A stretch of 21,314 nucleotides of DNA from an uncultured Collinsella sp. (GCA_902496645.1 CABVBR010000021.1:1-21314); one strand, 5' to 3'; counted from the stretch's first letter, positions 7,881 through 14,855 are shown. Numbers and translations: made by a program. The notes: generated from the sequence alone by a model not told the origin.

Positions 7881-9169
7881 TGGCTCGGTTTCCCCTCGTT
7901 CCCACGGCGCCTGAGCCCGAACGTGCCGTTCTTGTCGGAGTTGAGTGGCGCGATAACGCCTGGCCGCTCGATCGTTCGCTCGATGAGCTTGAGCGCCTGG
8001 CCCATACGGCTGGCGCCCAGTGCGTGGCACGTTTGTCGCAGCGTCTGGTTAAACCCTATCCCAAATCGTTTATCGGCTCCGGTAAGGTTGAAGAACTTTG
8101 CGGCCTGGTGCATCGCATGGATGCCGACGTTGTTATCTTCGACGACGATTTAACGCCCTCGCAGCAGTCCTATCTGGAGAAAGCTGTGGGCGAACCGGTC
8201 AAGATCATCGATCGTACGGCGTTGATTCTCGATATCTTTGGCCTGCATGCTCAGACGCGTGAGGGCCGTCTGCAGGTGCAGCTAGCTCAGTTGCAGTATC
8301 TGTTGCCCCGCTTGCGCGGTATGTGGAGCCATCTTGCTAAGGAGCAGACGCGCGGTGGCATTGGCTCGCGCTTTGGTCAGGGCGAAAGCCAGCTCGAAGT
8401 CGACCGTCGTTTGATTCGCAACAAGATTGCCGCGCTTCGTCGCGAGCTCAAGCAGGTTGAACAGCGCCGCGATGTACAGTCTAAGAGCCGTATCGAGTCG
8501 CCGGCGTTTCGTGTTGCCTTGGCGGGATACACCAATGCCGGTAAGTCGACGTTGCTTAATCGCCTGACGGGCTCTACGGTGCTTTCGCAGGACAAACTGT
8601 TTGCCACGCTCGATCCGACGACGCGTTCGTATCGTTTGCCTGGTGGCCGAGGCATGACCATCACAGATACGGTGGGATTTATTCAAAAGTTGCCTCATGG
8701 CCTGGTCGATGCATTTAAGTCCACGCTGTCTGAGGTCCTCGGTGCCGACCTGATTCTCAAGGTCGTGGATGCTTCTGACGAGGACTACGAGCGCCAGCTC
8801 GAGGCCGTCGACCGTGTGCTCGATGAGATCGGTGCCGGTGAGCGTTTGACGCTTACGGTGTTCAATAAAATCGACCTGCTCGATAGCGTTGATCGCTTGA
8901 GCTTCCGTCGTCGCTATCCCGAGGCCGTCCTGTTCTCGGCCCAAACGGGCGAGGGCCTCGACGATCTCGTCGACCGCATTGCTCGTGAGGCAGCTGCCAC
9001 CGATGTACTCCTTTCGGCCGACATTCCGTATCGCGAGGGCGCCCTCATCACGCTGGTGCATGAGCAGGGAACCCTTCTGCATGAGGAATATCTCGAGGAC
9101 GGCGTGCGCATTGTGGCGAAGCTGCCGGCCCGTATTGCACCGCGTCTTGAGCGCTATCGAACGGAATAA
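7880..9169 (+). CDS. hflX: GTPase HflX
   Basis: HflX is a ribosome-associated GTPase that splits or rescues stalled 70S ribosomes, particularly after heat or antibiotic stress. The 429-residue product has the N-terminal HflX domain (~15-205, with GSGKVEEL and LAQLQYLLPRLRGMW followed by GGIGSRFGQGESQLEVDRR), then the GTPase domain with G1 GYTNAGKST (216-224), G3 DTVGF (263-267) and G4 NKID around residue 334. The glycine-rich element differs from the usual GGIGTRGPGETQLE by an extra residue and changed glycines. It is coupled to miaA by TAATG. Its 3' end overlaps the convergent membrane-protein gene by 16 bases (9154-9169). Confidence 0.95.
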   Translation: MARFPLVPTAPEPERAVLVGVEWRDNAWPLDRSLDELERLAHTAGAQCVARLSQRLVKPYPKSFIGSGKVEELCGLVHRMDADVVIFDDDLTPSQQSYLEKAVGEPVKIIDRTALILDIFGLHAQTREGRLQVQLAQLQYLLPRLRGMWSHLAKEQTRGGIGSRFGQGESQLEVDRRLIRNKIAALRRELKQVEQRRDVQSKSRIESPAFRVALAGYTNAGKSTLLNRLTGSTVLSQDKLFATLDPTTRSYRLPGGRGMTITDTVGFIQKLPHGLVDAFKSTLSEVLGADLILKVVDASDEDYERQLEAVDRVLDEIGAGERLTLTVFNKIDLLDSVDRLSFRRRYPEAVLFSAQTGEGLDDLVDRIAREAAATDVLLSADIPYREGALITLVHEQGTLLHEEYLEDGVRIVAKLPARIAPRLERYRTE

Positions 9170-9858
9170 ATGAGCTCCAGTACGCCTAGAATGACAGGCT
9201 GATGAAGCAGATAGAACGGTAAGGCATGCCGACCAAGGCTTGCGAGCGCTGGGATAGGATTGGCGTATGCCCACTCCGGCGTCTCGAAGTTTGATGCTTG
9301 TGTTGCACGGGCAGCAAAGAAGCCGGTAAGGTACATAAAGATAAACGGAATGAGCGGATAGTAGTCTCCCGAAACAAATCCGGGGCCCGGAAATCCAAGC
9401 CATGCCAGGTAGGGGAGCGGGTAGACCGCTTTTGGAATGCCCCAGGTTAGGGCAAAAAGAACAAGGCACGCTGCGATGCCCCACGAGCCCGGCAGTTTTT
9501 GAAGTAACGGACGGGTGAGTGCAACCACCGCGGTGCACGCCGCCATGCAATAAATGATGCCAAAGTTTACCGAATCGTCGACTGATACCAGTGTAGTTGC
9601 AATCCATACGACCAAAGCTGCGGCCGCGTACTTGAGGGCGCGCTTAACGTTATTACGCGAGAGCGTGAACATCCAACCGGCGATAAACAAAAAAACCCAG
9701 CTGATACTGGCGCGCCAGATATCCTGGAAAACCGTATCGGTAAACCATGGCATATCCCATCCATATAGATAGGCCAAATCGTAGCAGGCGTGAAAACCTG
9801 CCATCGACAGCATCGTAAACCCGCGGACTGTATCAAATATGGTGATGCGTTTTTGCAT
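9154..9858 (-). CDS. Multipass membrane protein of the heparan-alpha-glucosaminide N-acetyltransferase-like (DUF1624) family
   Basis: The 234-residue product has about seven or eight hydrophobic segments. It starts with RITIFDTVRGFTMLSMAGFH, the R-x3-D-x2-RG...H signature seen at the N-terminus of DUF1624/HGSNAT and acyltransferase-3-like membrane proteins, and ends with a LPFYLLHQPVI helix typical of the same superfamily. It is short compared with the ~370-residue eukaryote-like members. The substrate is unknown; transfer of an acyl group to an envelope sugar is a family-based guess. Its ATG overlaps the lexA stop by 1 base, so it should be translated from the lexA mRNA and may rise during SOS. 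It converges on hflX with a 16-bp overlap. Confidence 0.78.
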   Translation of the reverse strand: MQKRITIFDTVRGFTMLSMAGFHACYDLAYLYGWDMPWFTDTVFQDIWRASISWVFLFIAGWMFTLSRNNVKRALKYAAAALVVWIATTLVSVDDSVNFGIIYCMAACTAVVALTRPLLQKLPGSWGIAACLVLFALTWGIPKAVYPLPYLAWLGFPGPGFVSGDYYPLIPFIFMYLTGFFAARATQASNFETPEWAYANPIPALASLGRHALPFYLLHQPVILGVLELIYSVR

Positions 9859-10502
9859 TACGAGAACCGGCGCATTAACCCGACAACCTTACCCAAAATA
9901 ACGGGGTTCGTCGCATAGATGGGCTCCATAGTGTCGTTCTCGGGCTGCAAGCGAACGCGCCCCTGCTCCTTGTAGAACGTCTTGACAGTCGCCGAGCCAT
10001 CGATCATAGCCACGACGATTTCGCCGTTCATCGCGCTCTTTTGCTCGCGAACGATAATGTAGTCACCGTTGTAGATGCCGACATTGATCATTGAGCTGCC
10101 GTGCACTTCAAGGATAAAGGAGCCCTGGTCTGTGGCGATTTCGGTCGGGATGGTAAAGGTGTCCTCGATATTTTGTTCGGCCAGAATGGGAATCCCAGCC
10201 GCGACGCGACCGACGAGCGGCAGCGAGACCGTTCCGCGGGGCGCCGTGGGTTCATCGGATTTGGAAATCGAGACAGAGGATCCGTCCTCATCAAAGAGCT
10301 CTAGGGCGCGAGGCTTGGTGGCATCGCGCTTGAGCAGTCCTCGAGCCTCCAGGGCAGAGAGATGAGCATGCACCGTGCTGGGGGAGGAGAGGCCTACGGC
10401 CGATGCCATCTCGCGAACACTGGGCGGATAGCCCTTCTCCTGTTGATATTCCTTGATGAAGTCGTAAATCTGCTGCTGACGCTTGGTAATTTTGCGAGCC
10501 AT
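9858..10502 (-). CDS. lexA: LexA repressor (SOS regulator)
   Basis: LexA represses DNA-damage genes and cleaves itself when stimulated by RecA filaments. The 214-residue product has an N-terminal winged helix (1-65; QQIYDFIKEYQQEKGYPPSV, GLSSPSTVHAHLSALEARG) and a C-terminal S24 peptidase-like domain. The scissile Ala-Gly is A102-G103 (GRVAAGIP), the catalytic serine is S137 in GSSMIN and the lysine is K174 in ATVKTFYK. The serine motif is GSSM rather than the common GDSM. Start ATG 10502 begins the conserved MARKITKRQQ sequence with GAGAGG upstream; the frame is open to 10607, but that would put the SOS boxes inside the coding region. It is probably autoregulated through the boxes at 10526-10595. 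Confidence 0.96.
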   Translation of the reverse strand: MARKITKRQQQIYDFIKEYQQEKGYPPSVREMASAVGLSSPSTVHAHLSALEARGLLKRDATKPRALELFDEDGSSVSISKSDEPTAPRGTVSLPLVGRVAAGIPILAEQNIEDTFTIPTEIATDQGSFILEVHGSSMINVGIYNGDYIIVREQKSAMNGEIVVAMIDGSATVKTFYKEQGRVRLQPENDTMEPIYATNPVILGKVVGLMRRFS

Positions 10503-10525
10503 CAGGGGATCCTCTCTGCCAATGT

Positions 10526-10539
10526 CAAACAAATGTTCG
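10526..10539. promoter_or_regulatory. SOS box A (lexA-proximal)
   Basis: Reads CGAACATTTGTTTG on the lexA strand, one mismatch from palindromic CGAAC-N4-GTTCG. It lies 23 bases upstream of the lexA start codon, within the leader or promoter of lexA, as expected for autorepression. Confidence 0.65.
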
Positions 10540-10547
10540 ATTTTTGC

Positions 10548-10575
10548 TTGACAGGAACAACTGTTCGAAGATAAT
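10548..10575 (+). promoter_or_regulatory. Promoter P1 of the LysM/nrdR/dut direction
   Basis: TTGACA (10548-10553) is followed after 16 bases by GATAAT (10570-10575), or after 18 bases by TAATAA (10572-10577). SOS box B fills the spacer, repeating the arrangement seen at recA. Confidence 0.65.
10554..10567. promoter_or_regulatory. SOS box B inside promoter P1
   Basis: GGAACAACTGTTCG contains the perfect GAAC-N4-GTTC core with one outer mismatch. It begins immediately after the TTGACA element, so LexA binding would occlude P1. Confidence 0.75.
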
Positions 10576-10581
10576 AATAAC

Positions 10582-10595
10582 CGAACATTCGTTCT
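10582..10595. promoter_or_regulatory. SOS box C
   Basis: CGAACATTCGTTCT matches CGAAC-N4-GTTCG at all but the last base. It lies between promoter P1 and the second candidate promoter at 10601-10629, 28 bases from the centre of box B. Confidence 0.75.
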
Positions 10596-10600
10596 CGCGC

Positions 10601-10629
10601 TAGACATTTTTGTCCGCGCGGCTTGATAA
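10601..10629 (+). promoter_or_regulatory. Second candidate promoter P2 of the LysM protein gene
   Basis: TAGACA (10601-10606) and TGATAA (10624-10629) are 17 bases apart, with the RBS GAGAGGAGA shortly downstream. It sits just beyond SOS box C and may be the actual start for the short-leader transcript. Confidence 0.45.
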
Positions 10630-10662
10630 AACTGTTCTCAGCAAAACACGCGAGAGGAGAAC

Positions 10663-11115
10663 ATGATGAACGCAACGGATATGGTCCAGGGTAACCTCGC
10701 CCTTAAGCTCGAGGCGCCTGCGGCGCCGGCTTTCACGGTTGTCAAAGGCGGCCGGTCTGGTTTCCAAACACTGCCTGTTAAGCCCGTCCGCAGCCAGTGC
10801 GTCGCCACGAGTTCGGCCCCCGTTGCCCTAAAGGTCTCGACGATTGTCGCCCTGGCCGTTGCGCTCACGCTTTTCTTTGTACTTGCTACCTCGATCTTCA
10901 GCGCTCGTCACGCCGCATATGCCGAGTCGGTATCCAACGTTACCTACGAGACCGTCCGTGTTCAGTCTGGCGATTCCTTGTGGTCGCTTGCCCAGGAGCA
11001 TCCGATTGAGGGTCTTTCCACACAGGAGACCTCTGATATGATCCGCAACGTCAATCACCTGGAGCATGGCTCGCTCGATGCCGGTGCGTATCTTAAAGTT
11101 CCCGCACGTTCCTAA
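10663..11115 (+). CDS. YneA/DivS-like SOS cell-division suppressor (LysM membrane protein)
   Basis: The 150-residue product has a cytoplasmic N-terminus (~1-54), one transmembrane segment (~55-80) and a C-terminal LysM domain (~96-147: VQSGDSLWSLAQEHP...NHLEHGSLDAGAYLKVP). A small single-pass protein with a LysM domain, divergent from lexA and behind SOS boxes, is the arrangement of Bacillus YneA, Corynebacterium DivS and mycobacterial Rv2719c, which block or delay septation during DNA damage. The sequence itself is poorly conserved, so the assignment depends on architecture and location. GAGAGGAGA precedes ATG 10663. nrdR follows 51 bases downstream, matching the lexA-LysM-nrdR order of other actinobacteria. 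Confidence 0.8.
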   Translation: MMNATDMVQGNLALKLEAPAAPAFTVVKGGRSGFQTLPVKPVRSQCVATSSAPVALKVSTIVALAVALTLFFVLATSIFSARHAAYAESVSNVTYETVRVQSGDSLWSLAQEHPIEGLSTQETSDMIRNVNHLEHGSLDAGAYLKVPARS

Positions 11116-11129
11116 GATTTACGTACCGT

Positions 11130-11171
11130 CGCATGGTACCCTTGTAATCGTTTTAGAGGAGGTACCATGCG
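11130..11171 (+). promoter_or_regulatory. Perfect 11-bp inverted repeat over the nrdR start codon
   Basis: CGCATGGTACC (11130-11140) is exactly complementary to GGTACCATGCG (11161-11171), with a 20-base loop. The RBS AGAGGAGG (11155-11162) is at the loop/stem edge and the ATG (11167-11169) is inside the 3' arm. A third segment, GTACC (11123-11127), could pair with GGTAC (11135-11139) and free the start site. If the RNA begins upstream this could be a translational switch; if transcription starts near 11155 (a possible -10 TGTAAT is at 11143-11148) it is better read as a DNA operator. Confidence 0.6.
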
Positions 11172-11610
11172 CTGTCCCAAATGCGGCAAGGCACATACCC
11201 GCGTCGTTGATTCCCGCATGCAGGAATCGAATAACACCATCAAGCGTCGTCGCGAATGCTGCTCATGCAATTATCGCTTTACGACATTTGAGCGTTGTGA
11301 AGACCCTATCGAGGTCATTAAGTCAGACGGAACCAAGCAACGGTTCGATCGCAATAAGCTGCTGGTCGGTTTGATGCGCGCCACGATCAAGCGAGATATT
11401 GACACTAAAAAGCTCAACGAGATCATTGACGATATAGAGGTCGAGCTTCGCTCCCGTACACTCACAGCCGTTACGTCTCATGAGCTGGGTGATATGGTTC
11501 TTAAGCGCTTGGCCAAGATCGATAAAGTGGCCTACATCCGCTTTGCCTCGGTCTATCGCGATTTCAAAGATGTCGATGAGTTTCTGCAAGAGCTCGACAA
11601 GCTAAGGTGA
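11167..11610 (+). CDS. nrdR: Transcriptional repressor NrdR
   Basis: NrdR senses ATP/dATP and represses ribonucleotide reductase genes. The 147-residue product has the N-terminal zinc ribbon with C3, C6, C31 and C34 (MRCPKCGKAHTRVVDSR; ECCSCNYRFTTFER) and an ATP-cone domain (~46-136; VIKSDGTKQRFDRNKLLVGL, HELGDMVLKRLAKIDKVAYIRFASVYR). Length is typical. The start codon lies in the inverted repeat at 11130-11171. dut begins 4 bases after the stop, pairing a regulator of dNTP synthesis with a dUTP-removing enzyme. Confidence 0.96.
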   Translation: MRCPKCGKAHTRVVDSRMQESNNTIKRRRECCSCNYRFTTFERCEDPIEVIKSDGTKQRFDRNKLLVGLMRATIKRDIDTKKLNEIIDDIEVELRSRTLTAVTSHELGDMVLKRLAKIDKVAYIRFASVYRDFKDVDEFLQELDKLR

Positions 11611-11614
11611 TTTC

Positions 11615-12058
11615 ATGTCCAACATTACCGTTAACATTAAGCGTCTCGACCCAACCGTCGAACTTCCCAAATACGCTCATCCCACGGATGCCGGTCTTGA
11701 CCTCCGAGCCAACGAAGACTGCACGCTCAAGCCCTTTGAGCGTCGCTTGGTCTCCACGGGCCTAGCTATCGCCCTACCCGACGGCTACGCCGGCTTCGTC
11801 CAGCCCCGCAGCGGCCTGGCCATTAAGCAGGGCCTGTCTATAGTCAACACGCCCGGTCTCATCGATGCTCACTACCGAGGAGAGCTCAAAGTCATCCTCA
11901 TCAACCTAGACCCCACGAACAACATCCAAATCAACAAAGGCGACCGCATCGCCCAACTCGTCATCCAAGAAGTCCCCACGGTCAACCTTGTAGAAGTACA
12001 AGAACTAGACGAAACCGACCGAGGAGCCGGCGGTTTCGGTTCTAGCGGCGTCGCCTAG
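11615..12058 (+). CDS. dut: dUTP pyrophosphatase (dUTPase)
   Basis: The enzyme hydrolyses dUTP to dUMP and PPi, keeping uracil out of DNA and feeding thymidylate synthesis. The 147-residue product carries all five trimeric-dUTPase motifs in order: DAGLDLRA, QPRSGLA, GLIDAHYRGEL, GDRIAQLV, and the glycine-rich C-terminal RGAGGFGSSG that closes the active site. It starts 4 bases after nrdR, so translation is probably coupled. The first repeat element of the convergent intergene begins 17 bases after its stop codon. Confidence 0.96.
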   Translation: MSNITVNIKRLDPTVELPKYAHPTDAGLDLRANEDCTLKPFERRLVSTGLAIALPDGYAGFVQPRSGLAIKQGLSIVNTPGLIDAHYRGELKVILINLDPTNNIQINKGDRIAQLVIQEVPTVNLVEVQELDETDRGAGGFGSSGVA

Positions 12059-12075
12059 GGGGCACTCGTATCCCT

Positions 12076-12178
12076 CCCGTCCGCCTCTCACACATATCAT
12101 TCCATGCTCAAACATTCTCGCTTCGCTTCGCTCGCTGCGAAACTGCGCGTGGAACGATATGTGTGAGAGGCGGTCGGG
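12076..12178 (+). repeat. Hairpin repeat element, copy 1 (3' of dut)
   Basis: A ~103-nt near-palindrome. The arms 12081-12104 and 12150-12173 pair at 23 of 24 positions, and CCCG/CGGG extends the stem after a T-T mismatch. The conserved core is 12094-12160 (67 nt), with terminal ATATCATTCCA / TGGAACGATAT and a loop rich in TTCGC. The core recurs, reverse-complemented, at 12361-12418, while the outer arms (CCGCCTCTCACAC here) do not. Confidence 0.85.
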
Positions 12179-12211
12179 CGGTTACTCGCTTGAAAAAAAG
12201 CCTTTCTTTCT

Positions 12212-12273
12212 AGTAAGCCGATGCGATAAAGGAAAACCTCCTTTCTCGCATCGGCTTACTATATTTATTTTTT
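12212..12273. terminator. Strong, probably bidirectional intrinsic terminator between dut and the glycosyltransferase gene
   Basis: AGTAAGCCGATGCGA (12212-12226) and TCGCATCGGCTTACT (12246-12260) form a perfect 15-bp stem, extended after one mismatch by AAAGGA/TCCTTT. On the + strand ATATTTATTTTTT follows; on the - strand the stem is followed by AGAAAGAAAGGC and then a run of seven T. It can therefore end both convergent transcripts. No gene lies in 12059-12451; 12274-12337 shows nothing further. Confidence 0.9.
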
Positions 12274-12337
12274 CCGGTTTCTCCTTTGCAGGTTCTAATG
12301 GTAGGGAATCTGGCATAGCTGCTAGCACGTAAACGTA

Positions 12338-12441
12338 GCTGCTCGGCGGGAGCCGCCCATATATCGTTCCACGCGCAGTTTCGCAGCGCAGCGAGAATGT
12401 TTGAGCATGGAATGATATATGGGCGGCTTCCGCTGAGCAGC
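12338..12441 (-). repeat. Hairpin repeat element, copy 2 (3' of the glycosyltransferase gene)
   Basis: A ~104-nt near-palindrome: 12338-12371 pairs with 12408-12441 over 34 positions, including a few G-T pairs. The core 12361-12418 (58 nt) is the reverse complement of the copy 1 core, with 9 bases missing from the TTCGC-rich loop. The outer stem (GCTGCTCGGCGGGAGCCGCC on the + strand) is unrelated to that of copy 1 yet fully paired. It starts 10 bases beyond the stop of the - strand gene, in the same sense relative to that gene as copy 1 is to dut. Confidence 0.85.
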
Positions 12442-12451
12442 GGACCTTCGT

Positions 12452-13753
12452 CTACCTGATATGCGCAGGCTTCCCGCCCCAGTAGAAGCGGCAGAAGGCT
12501 CGTTTTCGCTTTTGGGGTTTGCCTACGAGTTCCATGGTGGCGACGGCGATGTCTTCGGCTGCGCGGGGACGGCGCAGCACTTCGCCATTGATGAGCAGCG
12601 CCTTGAGTGACTCCGGGTGATCGTGGAGATGGCGCAACGTCACGATGAGCTCTCGTGCCGTGGTGACGTGCATGCTGGCGCCCATGCCGGTGAGCATAGT
12701 GGTGTTGGCTTTTTCCTGGCCATATGACTTGCCCAGCAGGATCATCGGCAGATGTGCGCAGAGACACTCGGTGACCGTGAGTCCGCCCGATTTGAGGATT
12801 GCCAGGTCGCAGCCGTGCATGAGGGCCGCCATGTCGTCGACATAGTCCAGCACCGTGACGTTCTCGAGCTTCATGGCATCGAAGAGCGTCTTCAGCCGGG
12901 TGGCATACTCCACGTCTTTGCCAGGCAAAAAGACAAAGTGCATGTCTTCGAAGCTGCGCAGGAAGGGGAGTGTGTGGTCCATCGCCGCGCGAAAGCGGAC
13001 GTAAGGCTGGGGCAAGCTGGCACCGGCCATTACCAACACGACGGTCTTGTCGGCGGGGAGGTTGAACTTGGCTAGCTCTTCCTCGCGATCGTATTCCGTG
13101 TCGAATCCGGCGCGAATAGGGATGCCGGTAATGCGAATCTTTGTCTCGGGCACCTTGCGCGGACGCAGCGTTTCAGCCATGAATTCGTTGGCAACACAGA
13201 ATAGATCGGTGTCCTTGTGAGGCCACCAGCCCTCGACTTCGTAGTCGGTCGGGACGCAGATGACCGGATAATCGATACCCGTAATTACGCGGGCGCCCAC
13301 GGCAACGTTGGCTGCCGTGATGTGCGTTGCGACCACGGCTATGGGCCTGCGGCTACGAATATATTCGTTGAAGGCGGGGAACATAATTCGCGACCATGCC
13401 GTGCCGCCACCCCAGAGCAGATGTCCCGTAAGCGTATATCGCCAGGTCAGGTCGTAAATGGGGCGCGTGGCTCCCGTAAAAGAAGCCGCGGTCTTATTAC
13501 CGTCGAATTTAATACGTCCAAATTCAAGGATATCGAGTACTTCAATCTCAACATCCTCGGGGATGCCACTGGTGCCGCGGATGAGGTCGAATGCTTGCGC
13601 AATCGCATTTGCGGCGGCCTTGTGACCCGAGCCGACCGAGGCGTGCACGATGGTCACGAGAGGTTTTTGCTGTGCCAAGAGCGTGGTTTGCTCCGATTGA
13701 GGAGTGCTGTGCGTGAGCAGGGGAGCGTCGTCGCTCGTCTGCGTCTGATCCAT
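12452..13753 (-). CDS. MGDG-synthase/MurG-like glycosyltransferase
   Basis: The 433-residue product resembles the processive diacylglycerol glucosyltransferase / monogalactosyldiacylglycerol synthase family (GT28-type, GT-B fold). The N-terminal acceptor domain has TIVHASVGSGHKAAANAIAQAF (~34-55), and the C-terminal nucleotide-sugar domain has LVMAGAS followed by LAILKSGGLTVTECLCAHLP, the glycine/glutamate donor-binding signature. It probably transfers a sugar to diacylglycerol at the cytoplasmic membrane to make glycolipid anchors; substrate and sugar cannot be read from sequence. The first ~30 residues (DQTQTSDDAPLL...) are low-complexity and non-conserved. ATG 13753 has GGGGAG upstream. 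Copy 2 of the hairpin repeat lies directly 3'. Confidence 0.85.
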   Translation of the reverse strand: MDQTQTSDDAPLLTHSTPQSEQTTLLAQQKPLVTIVHASVGSGHKAAANAIAQAFDLIRGTSGIPEDVEIEVLDILEFGRIKFDGNKTAASFTGATRPIYDLTWRYTLTGHLLWGGGTAWSRIMFPAFNEYIRSRRPIAVVATHITAANVAVGARVITGIDYPVICVPTDYEVEGWWPHKDTDLFCVANEFMAETLRPRKVPETKIRITGIPIRAGFDTEYDREEELAKFNLPADKTVVLVMAGASLPQPYVRFRAAMDHTLPFLRSFEDMHFVFLPGKDVEYATRLKTLFDAMKLENVTVLDYVDDMAALMHGCDLAILKSGGLTVTECLCAHLPMILLGKSYGQEKANTTMLTGMGASMHVTTARELIVTLRHLHDHPESLKALLINGEVLRRPRAAEDIAVATMELVGKPQKRKRAFCRFYWGGKPAHIR

Positions 13754-13872
13754 CGATAACTCCCCTTCGACGTTGTAACACGGAATTTATCATTGTAGTG
13801 CATGAGTGTCACGTTCACGTAAATTTGGGTATGAGCGCAAAGAACGACAACGTTTCGACGAGAGGACTCTTC

Positions 13873-14811
13873 ATGACTACCGATCAGACAATCGATGTTG
13901 CGATTATCGGTGGCGGCCCTGCGGGCTATGCTGCCGCCATTTATGCGGCGCGTGCCAACCTAACGACGACTGTCCTTGAGCAGGGCATGTCGGGCGGACA
14001 GATTGCCACGAGCAACGAGATTGAGAATTATCCTGGTATTCCACTGCTGAGCGGCGCCGAACTTGGTGAGCGGTTCCAACAGCATGCTGAAGGCCTGGGG
14101 GCTCAGGTTGAATGGAGTATGGTGACAGGCGTCGATTACGATGCCGATGCGGTTCAATTTACCATCCATCATGATATGGGCGACACAGCGGCCAAGAGCG
14201 TCATTGCGTGCATGGGCGCCACGCCGCGTCCTGCGGGTTTTGTCGGCGAGGACACGTATCGCGGTCGTGGCGTTTCGTATTGCGCGACGTGTGACGGCAT
14301 GTTCTTCCGCGGCAAGCAGGTCTTTGTTATCGGAGGCGGCAATTCGGCATGCGAGGAGGCGCTGTTCCTGTCCGACATTGCCAGCAGCGTGACCATCGTG
14401 CTACGCCGCGATCAGTTCCGTGCACCTGAGGTCGTTGTGAATAAGGTGCTTGCTAAGGACAATATTTCAGTTAGGTACCAAACTAGTGTTGTTGAGGTTT
14501 CTGGTGAAGCGATGCCCACGACAATCACGTTCAAGGACAATGCGACTGGTGAACTGCACACTGAGTCCTTTGAACCTGGCTCTTTTGGCATCTTCGTCTT
14601 TACGGGGACGCAGCCACATACCGAGCTTGTTGAGCATCTCGTCGATCTGGCTCCCGACGGCGGCATTGTCACCGACGATTCGATGGCCACCCGTACGCCC
14701 GGCTTATTCGCAGCCGGTGATATCCGTTCCAAGCGTTTGCGTCAGGTTGCGACCGCTGTTTCGGACGGAGCCATAGCAGCAACCAGCACATACGCTTTCC
14801 TTCGCGGATAA
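13873..14811 (+). CDS. trxB: Thioredoxin reductase-like FAD/NAD(P) oxidoreductase
   Basis: The 312-residue product has the two-dinucleotide-fold layout of thioredoxin reductase: FAD-binding GGGPAG (13-18), the redox-active CATC (C137-C140 in SYCATCDGMFF), the NADPH motif GGGNSA (154-159) and the C-terminal FAD motif FAAGDIRSKRLRQVATAVSDGA. It transfers electrons from NADPH to thioredoxin, or possibly to an AhpC- or NrdH-type partner. Start ATG 13873 is chosen because AGAGGA lies 6 bases upstream and similarity begins immediately; the frame is open to 13798 without support. It stands alone between a divergent glycosyltransferase gene and the terminator at 14856-14897. Confidence 0.93.
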   Translation: MTTDQTIDVAIIGGGPAGYAAAIYAARANLTTTVLEQGMSGGQIATSNEIENYPGIPLLSGAELGERFQQHAEGLGAQVEWSMVTGVDYDADAVQFTIHHDMGDTAAKSVIACMGATPRPAGFVGEDTYRGRGVSYCATCDGMFFRGKQVFVIGGGNSACEEALFLSDIASSVTIVLRRDQFRAPEVVVNKVLAKDNISVRYQTSVVEVSGEAMPTTITFKDNATGELHTESFEPGSFGIFVFTGTQPHTELVEHLVDLAPDGGIVTDDSMATRTPGLFAAGDIRSKRLRQVATAVSDGAIAATSTYAFLRG

Positions 14812-14855
14812 GTACGATAATATATCTTATGTAAGGTTGTTATCAATTTACTAAA

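Noticed and set aside
12081..12173. Insertion-sequence remnant with terminal inverted repeats
   Set aside because: No transposase coding, no target-site duplication visible, and the outer arms differ between copies; a non-autonomous element remains possible and is treated under the repeat finding.
12076..12441. CRISPR-like array
   Set aside because: Only two copies, in inverted orientation, each self-complementary, with no spacers or cas genes.
12210..12767. - strand frame spanning the terminator, repeat copy 2 and the glycosyltransferase end
   Set aside because: It reads through a strong terminator and structured repeat in a different frame from the glycosyltransferase; composition artefact.
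13754..13872. Promoters for trxB and the divergent glycosyltransferase gene
   Set aside because: A tandem TCACGT and several AT-rich hexamers are present, but no -35/-10 pair with good spacing stood out enough to call.
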